Of a DNA stretch of 63,675 bases, positions 32,401 through 44,174 are shown one piece after another. The position numbers and the translations under genes are program-made. Within the stretch, counting starts at the first letter, position 1; each line of letters begins with the position of its first letter. This DNA comes from Gnetum montanum (lineage: Eukaryota; Streptophyta; Gnetopsida; Gnetales; Gnetaceae), in assembly GCA_015680685.1 (NCBI GenBank), contig MNCI01003606.1:64162-127836 (forward strand), in the 5' to 3' direction. The notes under the pieces are model-generated. The model did not search any database. It saw nothing but the letters and a program-made list of their open reading frames with translations, and was not told where the DNA came from.

Positions 32401-33896
32401 TGGAGTTGCAATTGTAATGAAAAATTACAATTTTTCAAAAAAATTTCTAATGTGTAATCAATGCAAACAAAATGAGCTATAACATGTATAAAAAACATAG
32501 AAAATTTGCATATTTCAAGTGTAGGAAATAGAAAAACCAACACACATTGTAACTAAAAAAAATAAAATTTTAGAGTTAAAACCATAGGAAACAAGAGTAA
32601 TGTTGAGCACTGCAACTTTGGGTAAAATTAATTTCTAAAACTACCAAGCACAGGAAGTTTGGTAGTGGTATGTGCTATCATAATGAAAATTAATTTGCTT
32701 GAAATTGCAAAATGTAGAGAAAAAAATGTTATTTTAGGCCAAAAATTATTTATGGTTCCACATGTTGGGGTTTTGAGAAAACCAAAAAAAAGTTTAACGT
32801 GTTAAGCACATTTATGGAGAAAGGTAGAAACAAGCAAAGGATTTGCAAATAGGTTTTGATGAAAAATTCAAGTAGAGGCCCTTCTTCTAGCATCAAAAAC
32901 TATAATGACTCAAAAATTTAGTGTTGGAAAAACTAAAAATTCTAGCACATAACAATTTAACCTAGGATCCAAGGGCTTTAAAAGGATCTAGAGCACCTCA
33001 AAAAATCTTCTCAATTGCTTGAGGACTTGAGGACTTGAGTGTTAAAATAGAGGTGAAAACATATGTAACAATGACTCAAGCACTACATTCAAAAATAAAA
33101 AGATGAAAAAATAATATGGAAAAATAAAGAAAACTACATCTTTGATATTAAATGCTATAATAATTTTGTAAAAAAAAGAACAAAGGTTTAGAGAGTATAG
33201 GTTGTGGGATTTAAAGCTCAAGAATACAAAGATAACCTTAAAACTTGATGCAAATGGTAGGGTGAGCTTTGCAACTAATCTACACGTGACTTTCTCCATT
33301 GATATGCTCTTGAAATTTGTTCTTCATAAGTTTTCTCTAATCTAATGATCTACAATAGGAAGGAATGGTTATGGACTCTTGAATGTTTTCACTACTCTGA
33401 AAGTCTCAAATTCGGCCTAAATGCAAATGATCTAAAAGTTCTAAAAATGATGCAAACCTTTTTCTAAATAGGCTATGAATATGCTGATTTTTTGGTAGTT
33501 TGATTTTGTCAAATTTCTGACATTTCTTGCAAAGTTTCTAATGCCTTTTGATGGTTAAAATTTGTAGTGTATTGTACACCAAATTTTTTTGAATTTTTTG
33601 GTACAAAATACCAATGTATGTGGTATTTTCACTATTCAAATTTTCAATGTATGGGCTGCTAATCTATGAAGCATTTCTTGCCAAATTTGATGGTATATTT
33701 GGGCTATTTTCATGGCCTAAATTTCAATGTATCAACCACCAACGTTTTTGGCTTTCCCTACTAAATTTTGGCAACGTATTAATACTTTGGGTCTTTATAC
33801 ATTGGTATAAATGAAATTCTAGCTTGTGGGTTATAAATTTCACTTTACACATTGAAAAATGCTCAAAAATTTTCCAAAACAAGACCACAAGGTAGG
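32401..33896. other. AT-rich stretch without recognisable gene
   Basis: No domain, LTR body, tRNA or long frame recognised. ORFs up to 85 codons on both strands look accidental. It lies between element 4 and the 3' LTR of element B and may be old host DNA or a decayed repeat. Confidence 0.6.
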
Positions 33897-33897
33897 A

Positions 33898-33948
33898 TTT
33901 TTGATGGGAAAGTAAGACAATTATTTTTGTCTTTAAATTCCCATCAAA
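33898..33948. repeat. imperfect inverted repeat (hairpin)
   Basis: TTTGATGGGAA is followed 27 bases later by its exact complement TTCCCATCAAA. The inner bases (AAGACAA and TTGTCTT) also pair, leaving a small loop. It sits at the left edge of the element B LTR. Confidence 0.75.
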
Positions 33949-33949
33949 T

Positions 33950-34687
33950 CACAATGCAAATTGAGCTTTAAGTCTTCTTATGCATAACATTAATTTACTA
34001 TAAGGTGTTTCAAGTAAGCTATATGATATGATGTTTTTCAGCTTGGATTAAAACTAAGTGGTGTTATAATGAAAGTGGATATGAATGCTAAGTATAAGTG
34101 TGATTAAAATACAAATATAATCTAGTCTATGGAAATAAGGATTTGTTCTTGGCTTGTCATATATGTCCTAGGCTAATGTAACAATCATTCAGATTACCAA
34201 GTGAATTCACTACTAAGTGAATCACGTGAAGTCACTACTATGTCACCAAATAGTGACACATTCCACTCGAAACCAGTCGTACTCATAACATCTTACTAAA
34301 GGATATTACTTAGAAAATATAAAGGAATTAATCAAAGTAAATATGCTAAAAAATGAAAATTAAATTAAGTGAGATGTTGCAATGGTGAGAACTATCTCAA
34401 TCTTCATTACTAACCATAAATTATATTCAAGAAAAATCCACTCAAATAAAGACTTTGTACATTTGTTAATTACCATACTATGGGCATTTACTCGAATTCT
34501 AAGTCTAGGTTATGAAAACAAACTACAAGAATCTTGCTAAGTATTGGCAAAAGTTGTTGTTTCAATGTAATGGTGGGTTAGTATTTATAGACATGAGCAT
34601 AGTCCACTACATTGCATCCACAATGATGTATGCAAGCTATAATATCACAGATATGATATTATAGTTTATTGAGAAAAGATTTTATCA
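33950..34687 (-). repeat. 3' LTR of element B (left end eroded)
   Basis: Clear similarity to the 5' LTR at 55930-56613: GTATATGATATGATG, ACCAAGTGAATTCACTACTA, CACATTCCACTCGAAAC and CACTACATTGCAT occur in both in the same order. The right end is at TTTATCA (34687), followed by the PPT region. The left 170 bases are not recognisable. Confidence 0.8.
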
Positions 34688-35485
34688 TACCACGATGACT
34701 AACTGAAAACTCATTCTTAGGTTAGAGCAAAAGGAATATAGACTTTCTTACAAAATTATGGGAACATATACAAACTTCGAAATGAAGAATTATATACATG
34801 AATAATTATACTATGAATGTTGCATTGTGGTTTGAGTGATGTTTACAAAATTATCATGTAGTGCATGATTGACACATATGTAAAAAAAACAAATTAAAAC
34901 AAAGTAGAACAAGGTAAAAAATCTCAATGTAGTCTTTTGGTTTGAGGTGATGGTGGCTCCTTCATTAACTTCTTTTCTTTAACATCATGCTTCTAAAATT
35001 GGTACCTATTAAGTAATGCTTGAAGCTTCTCTTCTTCTGATCTTGGATCATGTACCATCCAGGAAAAATTCTACAATGTGAGTTAGTATTTTCCATGAAC
35101 ATGGAAACTATAGAAACATTTTTGTTGGCTTTAACATACCAAGCTACAAACTACCTTCTCTCTTCTTTAAATGCTCTTGCTATCTTTCTTAATTCCTAGT
35201 AGTTAGTCATTCTCCTAGCTAGATTTGTTGTTACATCCTTCTAATTCTCAAAGTTAACTTTGACCATTTGAAGCTTGGACTTTGCAATGTGAAGCTTTTA
35301 TTATGCATCCTTTGGGTTTGCAAACTTCTTCTTATGTAATGCATATACTATGGCACTTGTTGCTTTGATTTTATTCTAGACCTACTTATTGTTAACATGG
35401 CTAGATTAGCATATCAAACATTTACTAATCCCTTGTATTCTATTAGGTACTCTATCTATAGGTATTTATTCTTAATCTTAGCTTA
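34688..35485 (-). pseudogene. ORF2 C-terminal part and 3' UTR of element B
   Basis: Minus-strand sequence between the weak PPT (TTAGTCATCGTGGTA, 34688-34702) and the element A insertion. Low-complexity Lys/Glu/Leu-rich frames fit the coiled-coil tail of ORF2 known from elements 3 and A. The frame is interrupted and the stop could not be placed. Confidence 0.5.
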
Positions 35486-35490
35486 GTGCA
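35486..35490. other. target-site duplication of element A (left)
   Basis: GTGCA before the LTR; the other copy is at 44170-44174. Confidence 0.92.
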
Positions 35491-36334
35491 TGATAAGTGG
35501 TGAGGTACCCCTACACTCAACCATAGGAATACAAGCGTTTCACGCATGATCCGATTGAACTCTGCAAATAGGCTAGTTATGGTATCTAGATAGTTACTCA
35601 TTGATCACAGTTTGCTGTCTTCCCACCTGGACTAGTATTTTCTTTGTCATGTATGGTTTATTCCAGAGTCAAATGTATGATGTGTGCCTAAACTAATGCT
35701 ACTCTTAGAGACGATGGAAAATAATCTTAGCTAAGCTAGGAGGGTAAAGGGAGAGAGAGAGCTATACTAAGAGGAGATAGGGAGAGAAAATCTAAGCTAG
35801 CCTAAGTGCGATGAGCATCCATTCCTTAATCATTCGTCCACATCTTAGGCCCCATGCATGACTACCATTGGGATTACCAAGTGCATGGCCCGAGTACACT
35901 ACTCGAATACCAAGCAATCACACATAGATGCTCATGATTAAGTCGTACTCATTCCACATTTAATAATAAATAAAAGTAAGTAATTAAACTAAGTGAATGT
36001 TACAATGATGAAGTAATCTCGATCTTTATTTTTGGTCATGTGCATGTCCAAGTACATCACACTCGAATAAAGGATGCTATACAATTACAATCATCACACT
36101 GTGGACATGCACTAGGAGAAAGGGTTGAGAGGAACTAAGAAATGAACTGAGAGGAACTAAGAAATGAACTAACTTCTAAAACTAGCTACGCCTACATGTG
36201 TATTTATAGGTTCACACAGGAGTCATGATATCATGTATTTGATATTGTTATTTGGGCTACAATATTGTGTACCTAATATCGTGGATCCAATATCGAGGGT
36301 TTGATATTGCAGCTTGATGAATCACAATTCATCA
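35491..36334 (-). repeat. 3' LTR of element A
   Basis: 844 bases between the TSD and the PPT. It includes a 23-bp tandem duplication (TGAGAGGAACTAAGAAATGAAC twice, about 36127-36171) and lacks about 44 bases that the 5' LTR has next to this point. Other differences are mostly transitions, of the order of one in ten by eye. Confidence 0.92.
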
Positions 36335-36348
36335 TACCCCCACAACTA
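36335..36348 (-). other. polypurine tract of element A
   Basis: Minus strand TTAGTTGTGGGGGTA next to the LTR start TGATGAATTG. Confidence 0.85.
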
Positions 36349-36589
36349 AATGAAAAATCATCCTTGAGTCAAAATGAGAATAAGCCCCATTGATTACATA
36401 GTGGATAGGTATGGGATTATTGACTGATGGGGAATTTATTCATGCCATAGTGGAGGTCTTAATAGAACAAAATTGGGACACAACACAAAATATGAAAAAT
36501 CACAAAATTAAAAAATTTTGTGGAACTCATGTGGTTCTAGGTGGTAGTGGATCCTCCATGGGTTGCTTCCCTTTGTCTTGTGATCTAGG

Positions 36590-39237
36590 TTTTGGAATTT
36601 GATGACGTTGAAGTAGTGCCTGGAGCTTTTCCTCTTCCATTCGGGGATCCTATGCTATCCATGCTAATGCTCTAATGTTTGATGAAGTTGGCACCTCCCA
36701 TGGGCACGGTAGTTGCAGGAACATCTTATTTCCTTTGAGTACCAGCCCGTAAACAAACATCATTCCTCCTCGTAGGTTCTATCTTTGTCCTTGTACTCCT
36801 AAAAATTTTTAAGCCATCAAGCCAAGTCTACTACGACATCTTTTTATCCTTCGTAGCTTACTTTAACCACCTCTAGTTCAGAATTTGCAACTTCCAGCTT
36901 TTGCAATGTCTTCTTGTGCTCTACAAATTTTGCTTCATATTTGGCATAGGTGGTAGCTACTTGCCCCTCAAGCTCTGTCCTCAAGCACCTACTATCAACA
37001 TGGCTAGATTGGCATACCATAGGTTTGCCAATTCCATGTAATCTATGAGGTCTTCAATCTATAGGTCCTAACTTTTAAGTTTCACCTCATGAGCAAATGC
37101 ATATGTGTCCAATATGGCCTGCCAATTAGTGTGTTGAGCATCGAAAGCATTGATGTGGGCCTTGGCCATATGGATCTCCTTCTTAATCACTTGCTTGTAC
37201 ATTCCCACCTAGTCTCAGAAATGCTCCTTTAACTTTTTGTGCCACTTGATCTTATTTTGCCACACGTTTATTGCAATGACCATCTTCTAATAGATTGCGT
37301 GTACCTCCTCCATTAAGAGGGTTTGATTTTCTCTGGCCAAATAGTTCATATCTTGATTGACCCTGATCAATTATTCTCATAGCTGTTGAAAGTTTTCTTT
37401 GAGAAGATTCTTCTATTTTTCCATAGTAGTCAATTGAAGATTGTCAATAGTGAGCTATTTATTCTCCTCTTGTAAGGCTCTAAGTGCCTTGGTGTGTACA
37501 TAGGTTTGTGCTTGTGCCTTGGAGGCATCCTTGTTGGCCTTCTCTTTCTCCTCTACCACTCTCTTATTGTTTGCTAATAATTTGTTGAGTTTCTCGGTCT
37601 TGAAGATGTCCAACTAGTCTACGGGAATAAATTGAGAGGGGTCCCACTGTGTAGCTTGCAGGCCCCTCTTGGAGTTTTGCTAACTCCGCTTTTGCATGCT
37701 AGACCCTGATCTCTACCATGAACAGCTTTCCTATTTGCAGCAACCGATCAAGCACATCCTCATGCTTTGTAGGAGTCATTAAGGGACCGACCAATGTTTG
37801 AGCATCACGTGCTCTTGTGAAATCTATTGGTGGCACAATAGAAACATTAAAAGATTCTTTGATGTGGTCTACAACCACTTCTGTGGCTCTTGATACATCC
37901 TAGTGCTACATGACCACCACTATGGCCCCTTCACCAATCTCGAGTTGCACATGAAAGGATGCAGCATTCCCTAAAATCTATTATGACCAATTACTCTCCC
38001 CTCCTCTTTTCTGAATGGAAACCTCACCACGTGCACAATCTATAGAGATAGTGGGATGTACGGTATTGTCAATGATGTAGAAGAGGTTAGCATCATCATG
38101 ACTCCCCCAAATGATCATCTCAGTGATGGCCCTAAGATGGCTCATCAATGGTCGATAATCCTACGATGGTGGCGATTGGTCTTGCTAGCTTATGCTAGGT
38201 CTTGCTTCTTGTTGTTGATTGGGCCTTAAGCTTGGGAGTTGGCGAGGTCCTGCAGTTTGAGTTGCAGTGGAAGCCACCATTTGCTCTTGCTCTTACTCTG
38301 GCTCTAGCTCCAGTGTCTCACTAGCACTTTTCCTTGGAGCTTGTGGCTTTAGTAGTTCAGCAAATGAAGCATTTGGGCTCTTTTAGGGATGTCATTGGTG
38401 TACCCCAGAAGTCCAACATGCTTGCATAGCTTCCTCATGAGACAAGAAAAGGGTAACATGAACTTCCCTATCTTGCATTCTTTGAACCACCTTAAGATCT
38501 CCATGAGACATAGATGGGGCAGGTTAGCATTAACCTTTCCCATCAATATCGCACTTCCTCTTGTCACATATGTTGAAATCCTATTTAGTCCTTTTGTGGA
38601 GAAGATGTGATAAGTACCAATCTTAAAGTATATTCTCTCTTCCAATGTCTATTCTCCATATATCTTATCTTACCATACACCATGTCCAACCAAACCTTTT
38701 GTGCATCTATGTCGGAGTGAGTGGAAAGGTGAGAAACTTTTGGTCTCATATTTGGAAGGTTTAACACTTCCGAAATGGCCTTGGCAGAAAAATCAACAAA
38801 CACACCACCAATGTCAACCGTGGTGCCTTCTTCTTTATTGTGCCAAAATTGGTACATTTCTCCTAAGTACTAGCACCGCTTTTGGAGAGGATAGGTCATA
38901 ATGGGGACCCTTTGAGTTGGTCCCTGATGGCCTCAGGAGTGAATTCTGTAAAGGGTTCGAAGTTCAAGTCCACGATCACTGCAACTGATGTGGACCTTTC
39001 ACGGATGGCCTGAACACACTCTGGGGGCAATGTGAGGTGTTGTCCCTATTTAGGCACTACAACAGCTCCACCTTCTAGCTATCTTGATTGAATAGTAGTA
39101 GGAGTTTCTTGATGGATACTGAAGGATTGTGCCTCCTGCTTTGTATGTTGTTTGGTAGACACCAATCCTCTACCTCTCCTAGGTTGCTTAAACACACCTT
39201 AAGAGGGAGCTTCTTGTTGTCCATGCTTTGGGGCCAT
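36590..39237 (-). pseudogene. ORF2 of element A (plant transposon-protein-like domain plus coiled coil)
   Basis: The start MAPKHGQQEAPS at 39237 follows TGTGATTGCAG. A basic segment (KQPRRGRGLV) is next. The domain section starts near 38857 with YQFWHNKEEGTTVDIGGVF, then VDFSAKAISEVLNLPNM, and continues (38645-38390) with RIYFKIGTYHIF, NRISTYVTRGSAILMG, LPFSCLMRKLCKHVGL. This fits the Pfam family of putative plant transposon proteins as I remember it: an 'inefLgLP' start, a 'vT.eRa.ll..i' helix and a 'fP.LI..LC' end. A Glu/Lys/Gln-rich coiled-coil region fills 38250-36650. At least two frameshifts and several stops. Function unknown. Confidence 0.75.
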
Positions 39238-39728
39238 CTGCAATCACACAAGGCCAATCATTAGTAAGGTTGCTTACCAAAGTTAAGTTATACCTTACTT
39301 CTTGCCATAATGAATTTTTTTTATTCCATGTGATTTAAAGTTAGAAATTTTTATGGAAATATGCCCAAAAAGTTTTAATATATGGCCCACTTTGTTTAGG
39401 TGGTTTCAAAATTTAATTTCCAGGTATAGATAAGGAGATGAAATTTTTTTGGCACATGTTTATTATTTTTATATGTAATTACCCTTGATAGTGTCCTTTG
39501 AGTGATGATGAATTTCAAAAAATTTATGTGTAATTCAATGTGTACCTCTTCCCCATGACTAAGTCAAACACTCCAAGTTCAAGTATGTTTAGACAGAATG
39601 AAAATTAGAGCACTAGCAAGCAAGTTATGGTTGGTAGATCAAGAGGTCTGTAAGTTGCAAGTTGTAGAAGAAAATTTGAAAAACTCCCCCACTTGAATAG
39701 TTACAAATGATGTTGATGTTCACCTGAG

Positions 39729-39745
39729 GGGGGGGGGGGGGGGGN
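39729..39745 (+). repeat. poly-G run ending in N
   Basis: A run of about sixteen G followed by N at 39745. A sequencing or gap-filling artefact is likely; nearby bases should be treated with care. Confidence 0.8.
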
Positions 39746-39830
39746 ATTCTAAGGATGTGATATCATGTACCGGCTAGCGGGGACCCATTATTGCGACTGA
39801 CCCGATATCGGGCACCCGATATCTTGATCT
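39746..39830 (-). promoter_or_regulatory. internal U3-like GATATC block of element A
   Basis: Minus strand contains GATATCGGGTGCCCGATATC and, further on, CATGATATCACATCC. The LTR U3 of the same element carries repeated GATATC palindromes (44060-44150). The block is about 510-590 bases upstream of the ORF2 ATG. A TATA box is not visible directly after it, where the N and poly-G run interrupt the sequence. Confidence 0.5.
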
Positions 39831-41494
39831 TTCAAGCATAGGATACTTTGAAAAATTTATAAATTTTTGAAACTCCAAGGTATAAACTAAGGATTTTAGG
39901 TCAATGTAAAGGGCCCAGGGTAATATAAACTAGTCTTGAAGGCATGAAAAGTATAATGGTGTAAAATCTGACAATGAAAGTCATGAAGAGTATGAGGAAA
40001 AAGGACATGTGATGGCTCATAGGAACGTTTGAACTAGAAGGATGATAAGGGAAAGAAGAATGTTGGTAATACCTGGAGGGTATAAGATGATGTGTGGGAG
40101 ATGTGTTATGAGTGCAAATTACAAGGGTTACGCATGTGGGTCCTTCCCAAACCAGGTTCCAACCTATAATGCCCTTGCATAACCACACCTTAAAATGTCC
40201 ATAGGCACTAGAAGCGTGAAATGTAATCTACACCGATTTCACAAAACAAACATGTAGATAGCACCGTGATGAGATTACATGCTACCCAAGTCATGAGTCA
40301 CAAATACATGAATAGTGAGGTGAGACGAATCATAGAAGGGATTGTAGAGATTTGGACATGAGGTAACTGACTCAGTGCACAATGAATCCTGTGTGTAAGA
40401 CATGATTGGTGTGTCATTAACTCGTCACTCCAAAATCAGGACCAAGTCCATTCCTCTGATCAGTGACATTGCATTGCTTTATCCAATGATGGACAACCAT
40501 AAGAGCATTATGATAGCAAGGCATATGGTCACTTACCATTTTTTTCAAGGGAGGAGTGATTTTTCTTGGTAGCATTCTTTTTTGTTTTTGTTTTTTTTGA
40601 TGAATTGCTTAATCCAGAGAAGCTGCCTACCTTTGGGCATGCGTGCATGTCTTTCCAGTGGAACCCCCTAGATTAGCATTATTTTTTTCTGGTTGAGTGC
40701 CTTTTGATTACTCTTACTTCCATTTTTCATTAGATCTACAAGAATCTTAATACACCCAAGCTGCATGATAACTCCTAAAAATGTCACCAAAGAAAATCCA
40801 AAAATCCCCTTGACGTCACACCCTGGCCATTCTCACTTGGTCCATCCTTCTTTATTCTAGGTACAATAACACAAAATTACTTTGAGTTTTAATGATTAGG
40901 AATATCATTGTACCCAAGGTAGAACTCCTTATTAATAGAATGGGTGGGTGGATGTTACAGGCTTGCTATCCACATAATGAATTACCTGAGACTTGATAGC
41001 ATAAAACAACACCTCAAACAATGAGTCACATAATTGTTTTATTCCTAGATGAGATTACTTGTAAAATGATAACAAGATAAAAAGGAAAAAGGATCAAATA
41101 ATAAGTTGAAAAGTGAAAAACTAAAAAACAAAAATTTCAAAATTAAAGAAAATGAAAAAAATTTATTAATATTGCTTGTTAGAATGGAGGATACCCCCCA
41201 TAACTAAATGGTTGAGCATATCTAGGATTAATAAATGAAAGGTTGGGATCCTTGCATGTTGAAAATATTGGGACTCGATCATACTTACCCCATTGGGGTT
41301 CACACACTTGATTAGAGTAAGCATAGTGGGGAAATTTATAAGATGTAGTCAATTGATGAGTGGTTCACCCACTATGGCACCTATGACTGTAAGATGGTAT
41401 GCAAGGATCAGTATGTCTCCCCATGTGGCTATATTCATTAGGCCCTGTGGTTGTTGGAGTATTGAGTGGTGGCCCTGATAAGGTAACATGAGGC

Positions 41495-43177
41495 GTTGGG
41501 TTCAAAGAGGAAGATGCACCACAGTGTTGGACTTGTGCTGAGTTGGAGGATATAGTGGGCTTGGAACTATGTTGTCCCTTCTTACGGTCATGCCAAAAGA
41601 AGGGGTTTCTTTGATGTTGAGGAGAGTTCCTATTGCTGTTGTTAGCAGAAGACCAAGTAATATTTGTGGGTGGATGCTATGGTGCAAACCCTTCTGGAAC
41701 ACTTGGTGGCAATGTAGAAGGAGGTGAAAGATGAGAATGTTGAAATTGAGGAGAAGTGTAATGTACACAAGGTGGTGGTCCTGTTGGAGAGGATATGGGT
41801 TGATAGTATTGAGGATAATAATAATAATGTGGCGAGATAGAGGATGTTGACCTAGTTGGGGAAACAAGATGTTGAACTTGATAAGCACTTAGGTTTGGAT
41901 GGTATGAAGGGTATAACCAGTCTAGGGGTGGCCTCCTCCATGATTGGGATTATTGCCACTATGATCAAACATAGTATCCCTGTACGAAATTTGGATGTAA
42001 CACTCTTTCCCCAATGCTCCTGTAAATGTGACAAGATTGGACATTGGCCCTTAGGGTGATCGTATAAGCAAATGTTGCATTGATACATATGATGGGTAGT
42101 TGAGATCTTATTTTTTTCAACCCTTCTTTCTGATTATCTAAGGGTATTTTGTCTTGCTTCTTGGTTTGTCATGACTCTACCTCCAATAATGTTGGCATAT
42201 TCTCTGCACTTTTTATGCATCCATTCCATCATCTTATTGATCTTTGCCTCAATTTCATCCAATGATTGTAGTTTTGGAAAATATGGTTCCACCTCCTTGA
42301 GGTGAGTTGATTTCTCCTCTTTATTATCATGGGCCCTTGTTGATTTAAGGTTTTGGGCTTGTTGAGATTTTTCAATGTTCTCCCATTTAGCCATTTCTCC
42401 TTCTTCTTTTGCTACCTGCTTGATAAGCTCTTGGACTTGATGGGTTTGTAGCTCATATAGTTGACCTTAGGCATACATCCCTAGGGTCTCCCTTATTTCA
42501 TCATAGAGCCCATCTATGATATGGTACACTAGCCTTTCCTCGAAGAACCCATGGCCTAGGCAGTTGTTTAACATTACATAATATCTTTCTAAGGCCATGT
42601 CCAAGGGTTCATGTTGTGCTTGTTTCCACTCTTGGATTTGTCTCCTTAAGGATGACACTCTTGCATAAGTTTGATATCTTTCATTGAAGAGTTCTACCAT
42701 TGTTGGCCAACGTCAAATTGACTTTGGTTTTAGGGACCTATACCATACTTTTGCATGGCCAACAACTGTCATAGGAAAGAGCTTAAGTTTTTTCCATCCA
42801 TTATCAATGTTGTTCCATGCATAGGCATCGTAGAAGGCTAGTAAATGTTGTTGCAGATCTAATTCATAGCCTCCTTAGAACTTGGAAAAGTTGTTTAAGT
42901 CAAGCCTAGGTAGACAACTCTCCTTGTGATGCCTACGGGATGTTTGAATAGCCTCTTGTGTATGTGTTAGGCTCTTAGTGGCGAGTAGGGGTTCATCCTC
43001 ACTAGGTAGGTTATGCATTCGTGAGTCGGGACGATGTTGTATTTGTTTATGTTCATAGGAAACCCCTACATCAGATTGGGTACTCCAAACTTAATCTTCA
43101 TCATTGTATAATTCGTTGGTTCTCCAATGAATTGCCTTACTGGTTGTTGTATTATCATAGTCTTGTGAGAGAGACAT
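41495..43177 (-). pseudogene. gag: gag of element A
   Basis: ATG at 43177 (MSLSQDYDNTTT). The capsid-like section is well kept: LPRLDLNNFSKF, QQHLLAFYDAYAWNN, GHAKVWYRSLKPKSI, LFNERYQTYARVSSLRRQI (42690-42640) and LDMALERYYVMLNNC. A linker (42394-42134) and a zinc knuckle CNICLYDHPKGQC (about 42080-42040; CX2CX3HX4C) follow. Only a few stops are seen (for example at 42467). The N-terminal block DFTFILHQDEQ found in elements 4, 5 and B is missing, so the gag start region has an internal deletion. After the knuckle a Ser/Pro-rich tail runs on and is broken. Confidence 0.85.
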
Positions 43178-43291
43178 GGTTGTGAATTTGTGTGTGTCTT
43201 GCTTGCAAGTACTTCTTCCTAAAAGATGTATCATTAATACTTTGTTACAGTGATCTTGTATGCCGTAACTAATCTAAATAACTAGCATTGT

Positions 43292-43309
43292 CCCTGGAAA
43301 CGGTGCCAA
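43292..43309 (-). other. tRNA-Asp primer-binding site of element A
   Basis: Minus strand TTGGCACCGTTTCCAGGG directly after the LTR. It differs at three positions from the site expected from plant tRNA-Asp(GUC) (TGGCGCCGTTGCCGGGGA, from memory). Confidence 0.85.
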
Positions 43310-44169
43310 TGATGAGTGGTAAGGTACCCCTACACTCAACCATACAAATATGAGCATTTCACACATGATTCAATCAAACTCCGCAGACGGGCTAGTTGTG
43401 GTATCTAGATAGTTACTTGTTGATCGCAGTTCACTGTCTTCCCACTTGGACTAGTATTTTCTTTGTCACGTATGGTTTAGTCTAGAGTGAGGTGTATGAT
43501 GTGTGCCTAAACTAATGTTACTGCTAGAGACGATGGAAAATAATCTTAGCTAAGCTAGAAGGGTAAAGGGAGAGAGAGAGCTATACTAAGAGGAAATAGG
43601 GAGAGAGAATCTAAGCTAGCCTAAGTGCGATGAGCATCCATTCCTTAATCATCTATACATATCTTAGGCCCTATGCATGACTACCAATGGGATTACCAAG
43701 CGCATGACCCGAGTATGCTACTAGGATACCAAGCAGTCACATGTAGATGCTCGTGATTAAGTCATACTCATTCCAAATTTAATAACAATTAAAATTAAGT
43801 AATTAAACTAAGTGAACGCTACAATGATGAAGTAATCTCAATCCTTATTTTCGGTCATGTGCGTGTCCAAGTACATCACACTCAAATAAAGGATGCCATA
43901 GAATTACAATCATCACATTATGGGCATGCACTGGGAGAAAGGGTTGACAGGAACTAAGAAATGAACTAACTCCTAAAACTAACTGAAAGACTATAACTAT
44001 TTCCAAAACTTACTCCTCTTGTGCACCTACATGTGTATTTATAGGTTCACACAGGATTCATGATATTGTGTATTCGATATCATTATTTAGGCTATGATAT
44101 TGTGTACCTGATATCGTGGATCTGATATCAGGGGTCTGATATCATAGCCTGATGAATCACAATTCATCA
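43310..44169 (-). repeat. 5' LTR of element A
   Basis: 860 bases from the PBS to the TSD. Minus reading: TGATGAATTG, GATATC array (about 44150-44060), TATAAATAC (about 44042), further body, ending CACTCATCA. Much of the array is decayed to GATATT and AATATC. Confidence 0.93.
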
Positions 44170-44174
44170 GTGCA
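44170..44174. other. target-site duplication of element A (right)
   Basis: GTGCA, identical to 35486-35490. Confidence 0.92.

Larger units (their letters stand above)
39238..41490 (-). other. spacer of element A between gag and ORF2
   Basis: No pol domain was found on either strand. It contains an internal U3-like block (39746-39830), two G-tracts on the minus strand (39549-39562 and 39682-39698), a G-run with an N (39729-39745), and sequence shared with the spacer of element B (compare 40630-40660 with 47850-47880). Confidence 0.6.
35491..44169 (-). mobile_element. non-autonomous Tat element A: gag and ORF2, no pol
   Basis: Complete 8.7-kb unit with LTRs at both ends, exact 5-bp TSD, a PBS and a PPT. 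Minus-strand order is 5' LTR, PBS, gag, spacer, U3-like block, PPT-like tract, ORF2, PPT, 3' LTR. No RT, RNase H or integrase motif was found in the 2 kb between gag and ORF2 where pol should be. It therefore depends on enzymes from another copy. It is inserted in ORF2 of element B. Confidence 0.9.
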
